Source of the DNA: Streptomyces sp. OR43
GTDB lineage: Bacteria; Actinomycetota; Actinomycetes; Streptomycetales; Streptomycetaceae
NCBI RefSeq assembly: GCF_008042275.1
Contig: NZ_RDBK01000043.1
Coordinates: 39,169-82,718, forward strand
Direction of reading: 5' to 3'
DNA length: 43,550 bases
The position numbers were made by a program, and so were the translations under genes. The notes under the pieces are model-generated. The model ran no database searches and was not told where the DNA came from. It was given only the letters and a program-made list of their open reading frames with translations. This document shows positions 40,842 through 43,550 of this stretch, piece by piece. Numbering within the stretch: the stretch's first letter is position 1; every line of letters starts with the position of its first letter.

Positions 40842-41291
40842 TCAGACCAGCCGAAGATCGATGAACGGCACGCTGTCACCGGGCAGTACGTAGCGCTCGG
40901 TCTCGACGAATCCGCGGCCGAGCGCGAAGCTCAGCCCTTCCGGGTTGGACTCCAGCACGCAGGTCTCGATCACCTCGGCGCCGAGCGCGCGTGCGTCCGC
41001 CAGACCGCGCTCGTACAACTGTCCGCCGAATCCCCTGCCGCGGTGGTCCGGAAGTATGCGCGCGATCACGGTGGCCACCGAAGCGCCGTCGGCGGGCGGG
41101 CGCACGGTCGAGCAGCCGATCGGTACCTCGTCGAGATACGCGACGGTGAGCCGGTTGCGTCCGGCACGCTCGCGCACCTCGGCGAGCGACAGCACGGCCG
41201 TGGGGATGATCGTGTTGTGGACGTACTGCCAGTGCCCGAGCACGGTGTCGCCGTCCGCCTGCTCGATCTGCTCGATGCGAAGTTGAGTCAT
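40842..41291 (-). CDS. GNAT family N-acetyltransferase
   Basis: This 149-residue GNAT protein has the acetyl-CoA binding motif A in VATVIARILPDHRGRGFGGQLYERGL, with the ARILPDHRGRGFGG pyrophosphate loop. Motif B is CVLESNPEGLSFALGRGFVETE. The N-terminal half (LSLAEVRERAGRNRLTVAYL) is variable and sets the substrate, which cannot be inferred. The ATG at 41291 has no clear ribosome site; a GTG 36 bases further upstream is no better placed. It is convergent with the MurE-like gene and divergent from the DUF2087 gene. Confidence 0.88.
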   Translation of the reverse strand: MTQLRIEQIEQADGDTVLGHWQYVHNTIIPTAVLSLAEVRERAGRNRLTVAYLDEVPIGCSTVRPPADGASVATVIARILPDHRGRGFGGQLYERGLADARALGAEVIETCVLESNPEGLSFALGRGFVETERYVLPGDSVPFIDLRLV

Positions 41292-41455
41292 CGCAGCAGG
41301 AAACCGTGGGGGTTCCCGCACGTCAACTCGGTACCCCCGCAGGCCTCGGGCCGCGCGGCAGCAGGTGCCGTAGCTCCGTCCCGCGCGCCGGAGCGGACCG
41401 GGGCCACCGAGAAATCTGTTGCCGCGCGCCGGATCCGGCTGAGAGGCTCCGGGGC

Positions 41456-41740
41456 ATGTCCGACCAATCAAGCTCCAGCCATGGTGTGGCCGCCCTCTTC
41501 TCCCAAGGGCGACTGACAACGATCCCGCGCAAGACGGCACGTCGCGAGCAGCTCCTGGAACACCTCGCGCACACGCTGTTCCGGCCCGACCGTACCTACA
41601 CCGAACGCGAAGTCAACGACGCCCTCCTCACCGTCCACGAGGACTGCGCCGCGCTCCGCCGCTATCTGGTCATCGGCGGCAAGCTGGCCCGGACCAAGGA
41701 CGGCGTCACCTACCGTCTCCTGACCCGCACGGTGGCCTGA
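41456..41740 (+). CDS. DUF2087 family protein
   Basis: This 94-residue protein is a stand-alone DUF2087 domain: ALFSQGRLTTIPRKTARREQ, LLEHLAHTLFRPDRTYTERE, VNDALLTVHEDCAALRRYLV and LARTKDGVTYRLL. The pattern looks like a winged helix, and in other bacteria the domain is often fused to or beside an ArsR- or MarR-like regulator; here it stands alone. The start has GAGAGG 10 bases upstream. It is convergent with the DUF6630-like gene. A regulatory role is plausible but not shown. Confidence 0.85.
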   Translation: MSDQSSSSHGVAALFSQGRLTTIPRKTARREQLLEHLAHTLFRPDRTYTEREVNDALLTVHEDCAALRRYLVIGGKLARTKDGVTYRLLTRTVA

Positions 41741-41784
41741 CAGCCCGACCGGTCCCGCCCGCAGCCCCGTCGGGCCGCCCACCA

Positions 41785-42300
41785 TCAGACTCCCAGCGCC
41801 CACGCGGTGAAACCCGCCCGCCGCGCAAGCGCGGTCAGCTCCTCCACCCGTGCGGCGCGCAGACACACCACGGGGTAGCAGTCGGACTCGATGTCCAGGA
41901 CGGCCAGCGCCGCACCGACATCCGCGTAGTGCCGCCCACAGCTCCGCAGGAACTCATCGGTGGGCAGGAGCATGTCGTCCTCCACGACCAGTACCCAGGG
42001 GTCCACGGACGGGCGCGAGTCGAGCCCTCTCAACTGGGAGCGGACCTCCCGGGGGTCCTCCTTCCAGTCCAGCTCCGCGAGCAGCCGGTGGTCGGCCAGG
42101 GCATCGACGAGCGCTATCCACGCGAGGCCGGGCACCGGCTCGTCGATGCCGCGGTCCGCCAGCCGGCCGGCGCGCTCGCGCAGGTAGGCGTCGGGGTGGT
42201 CGAAAGCGTGCAGCACCTGTTCGCCCACGCTCTGATGGTCGGGCGCGAGCAGCGCCGCCGCGGCGGCCGGCGACGTACGGGCATCGTCGGGTCCGGACAT
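41785..42300 (-). CDS. DUF6630-like hypothetical protein
   Basis: This 171-residue acidic protein resembles DUF6630 proteins of Streptomyces, from memory. Notable stretches are PGLAWIALVDALADHRLLAELDWKEDP, VLVVEDDMLLPTDEFLRSCG and LAVLDIESDCYPVVCLRAAR. The mixed alpha/beta pattern with SMI1/KNR4- or immunity-like features suggests an intracellular protein, but no toxin partner is adjacent. AAGGAG precedes the ATG by nine bases. It follows the sigma factor on the same strand by 163 bases, so it is probably transcribed separately. Confidence 0.7.
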   Translation of the reverse strand: MSGPDDARTSPAAAAALLAPDHQSVGEQVLHAFDHPDAYLRERAGRLADRGIDEPVPGLAWIALVDALADHRLLAELDWKEDPREVRSQLRGLDSRPSVDPWVLVVEDDMLLPTDEFLRSCGRHYADVGAALAVLDIESDCYPVVCLRAARVEELTALARRAGFTAWALGV

Positions 42301-42463
42301 GGTGAGCGCTCCTTCGGCAGCCGTGCGACCGCCTCCGACAGTGGGATCGGGACACTGGGTTCGGCCCCTGGGAAAACCCTGCCACAGGGGTACGACAACG
42401 GGCCGGGGAGCCGGGGTCCGGGCCGACGGTGACGACGCGTCGGCTACCGGACCCCGGTCCGGG

Positions 42464-43342
42464 TCAGTCGTCCAGGACGCCGATGTCGAGACGGGCGATC
42501 CGGTCCGGGTCCGCGACGACGTCGATCACGGTGATGAGACCGTCCACCAGGGTGAAGCCGAGTACCAGGCGCAGCCGTCCGTGCGGCGCCATCGCCAGCG
42601 CGGCCCTTCCGTCGACGAGCGCGACCCCGGTGAACAGCGCACGGCCGGTGGCGGCCATCGCGCCCTTCGCCACGGTGTGGGCGCCTCGGACCACGACGGG
42701 CTCGGGGGTGGGAATGACGGACGGGTCGGCGTGCAGCACGACATCGGGGTGGAGCAGCGCCACCAGTGCCTCGAAGTCCCCGGCACGGGAGGCGGACAGG
42801 AACGCCTCGACGACCTGCCGACGCCGGGACGGCTCGGGGTCCGCCGACACCGTGCCGCCCTTCACCCGGCGGCGGGCACGGCTTGCCAGCTGCCGGGCGG
42901 TGTCGGGGGAACGGTCGAGCAGCGGGCCGATCTCGGCGAACGGCACCGCGAACATGTCGTGCAGCACGAAGGCGAGCCGTTCCGCCGGAGCCAGCCTGTC
43001 CAGCACCACCAGGAGTGCGAGCCCGACGGAGTCGGCGAGGAGCGCCTCCTGTTCCGGATCCTGCCCCTCACCGCTTTCCGGTGCCCGGTCATACCGGTCA
43101 AGCGGCTCCTCATGGCGCGTACGCCGGCTGCGGAGCATGTTCAGACAGACCCGGCCCACCACCGTGGTCAGCCAGCCGGTCAGGTTCCGCACCTCACTGA
43201 CATCGGCCTGGGAGGCCCTCAGCCAGGACTCCTGCACCGCGTCGTCGGCTTCACTCGCCGAACCCAGCATGCGGTACGCGACCGCCTTGAGGTGGCGCCT
43301 GTCCTCCTCGAACCGTTCGGCCAGCGCGATGCGGTCGTCCAT
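42464..43342 (-). CDS. ECF sigma factor with C-terminal SnoaL-like domain (SigJ / ECF41-like)
   Basis: This 292-residue protein has sigma region 2 (about 8-75, LKAVAYRMLGSASEADDAVQ and WLRASQAD), region 4 (about 105-160, LDRLAPAERLAFVLHDMF, FAEIGPLLDRSPDTARQLAS) and a SnoaL/NTF2-like tail (about 172-292, VEAFLSASRAGDFEALVALL, VVLHADPS). In ECF41-type factors the tail replaces an anti-sigma factor and controls activity from inside. The WLPEP linker motif of classical ECF41 is not visible; LDRYDRAPES stands in its place. GGAGG lies 10 bases before ATG 43342. The partner enzyme gene usual for this group may be the truncated gene just upstream. Confidence 0.9.
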   Translation of the reverse strand: MDDRIALAERFEEDRRHLKAVAYRMLGSASEADDAVQESWLRASQADVSEVRNLTGWLTTVVGRVCLNMLRSRRTRHEEPLDRYDRAPESGEGQDPEQEALLADSVGLALLVVLDRLAPAERLAFVLHDMFAVPFAEIGPLLDRSPDTARQLASRARRRVKGGTVSADPEPSRRRQVVEAFLSASRAGDFEALVALLHPDVVLHADPSVIPTPEPVVVRGAHTVAKGAMAATGRALFTGVALVDGRAALAMAPHGRLRLVLGFTLVDGLITVIDVVADPDRIARLDIGVLDD

Positions 43343-43425
43343 GGGGCACGTTCCTCCGTCGGTCTCCACTGAAGCTGCCCACGAGAAACTACTGGGGCGC
43401 CCGAGCCGCCGCGCGCCCGCCCCGG

Positions 43426-43550
43426 TCAGACCCCGGCCGCCCGTGCTGTCTCGTACACCTCGGTTGCCACGTCGACGAGTTCGGAGGCGTCACGGAGCGA
43501 GGTCTGGAGGTCGAGCAGGATCTCCGGAACACCCGTCGCGGCATGCGCGG
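43426..43550 (-). CDS. C-terminal end of an unidentified gene (partial)
   Basis: The minus-strand frame running in from the window edge ends at TGA 43428-43426. The last 40 residues include GVPEILLDLQTSLRDASELV and end VYETARAAGV. They look helical and carry no recognisable motif. Position upstream of a SnoaL-type ECF sigma factor on the same strand, 83 bases away, suggests a carboxymuconolactone decarboxylase, oxidoreductase or epimerase as in related clusters. This is inference from context only. Confidence 0.55.
   Translation of the reverse strand, partial: AHAATGVPEILLDLQTSLRDASELVDVATEVYETARAAGV

Overview
The window is high-GC actinobacterial DNA, almost certainly from a Streptomyces chromosome. 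Codon third positions are nearly all G or C. Start codons include ATG, GTG and one TTG. Three genes carry the rare leucine codon TTA. The gene families are those of Streptomyces: conservon proteins, a serine phosphatase with a fused HATPase, a streptogrisin-like protease, an LAETG surface protein, TerD and DUF742. I see no rRNA, tRNA, insertion sequence, CRISPR array or prophage.

Layout: 1-929 is the end of a conservon (tail of a probable CvnA sensor, CvnB roadblock protein, CvnC DUF742 protein). 949-3652 is a divergent MarR regulator and MMPL exporter with palindromic sites between them. 3732-6192 holds a TerD protein and an LCP cell-wall ligase. 6283-9369 is a divergent pair: a double-domain Lrp/AsnC regulator with a TTA codon and a STAND ATPase. 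9577-10733 returns to conservon parts, a CvnD-type GTPase and a second roadblock protein about 70% identical to the first. 10850-13343 has a DUF6397-like protein, a GNAT acetyltransferase and a sortase substrate. 13568-17059 has a PAS-GAF-PP2C-HATPase phosphatase and a 3-hydroxyisobutyryl-CoA hydrolase-like enzyme.

17163-21984 (minus strand) is a complete L-rhamnose catabolic operon: isomerase, fused aldolase/dehydrogenase and rhamnulokinase. It has a readable promoter and two LacI-type palindromes. 22284-24542 has two small unknown proteins and a GlcD-like FAD oxidase. 24716-28701 has a pentapeptide-repeat protein, an SRPBCC protein, a radical SAM enzyme with a wide cysteine motif and an F420-dependent-type NADP reductase. 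28899-30315 has a GH25 lysozyme, a MarR regulator behind a perfect 16-bp-arm palindrome, and a small protein that looks like the N-terminal box of ParB.

30671-35808 is a ChvE/MmsA/MmsB sugar ABC importer followed by an exported aldose epimerase. Together with the rhamnose operon it makes this a sugar-scavenging region. 35919-38777 has a type-B carboxylesterase and a secreted serine protease. The protease has both a CebR-like operator and a TTA at codon 7. 38997-40792 has a possible leaderless mini-gene and a MurE-like ligase with altered substrate motifs. The window ends with GNAT, DUF2087 and DUF6630-like proteins, an ECF sigma factor with a SnoaL-like tail, and the truncated C-terminus of its upstream neighbour.

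Functions are read from motifs and memory of the families; no database search was run.
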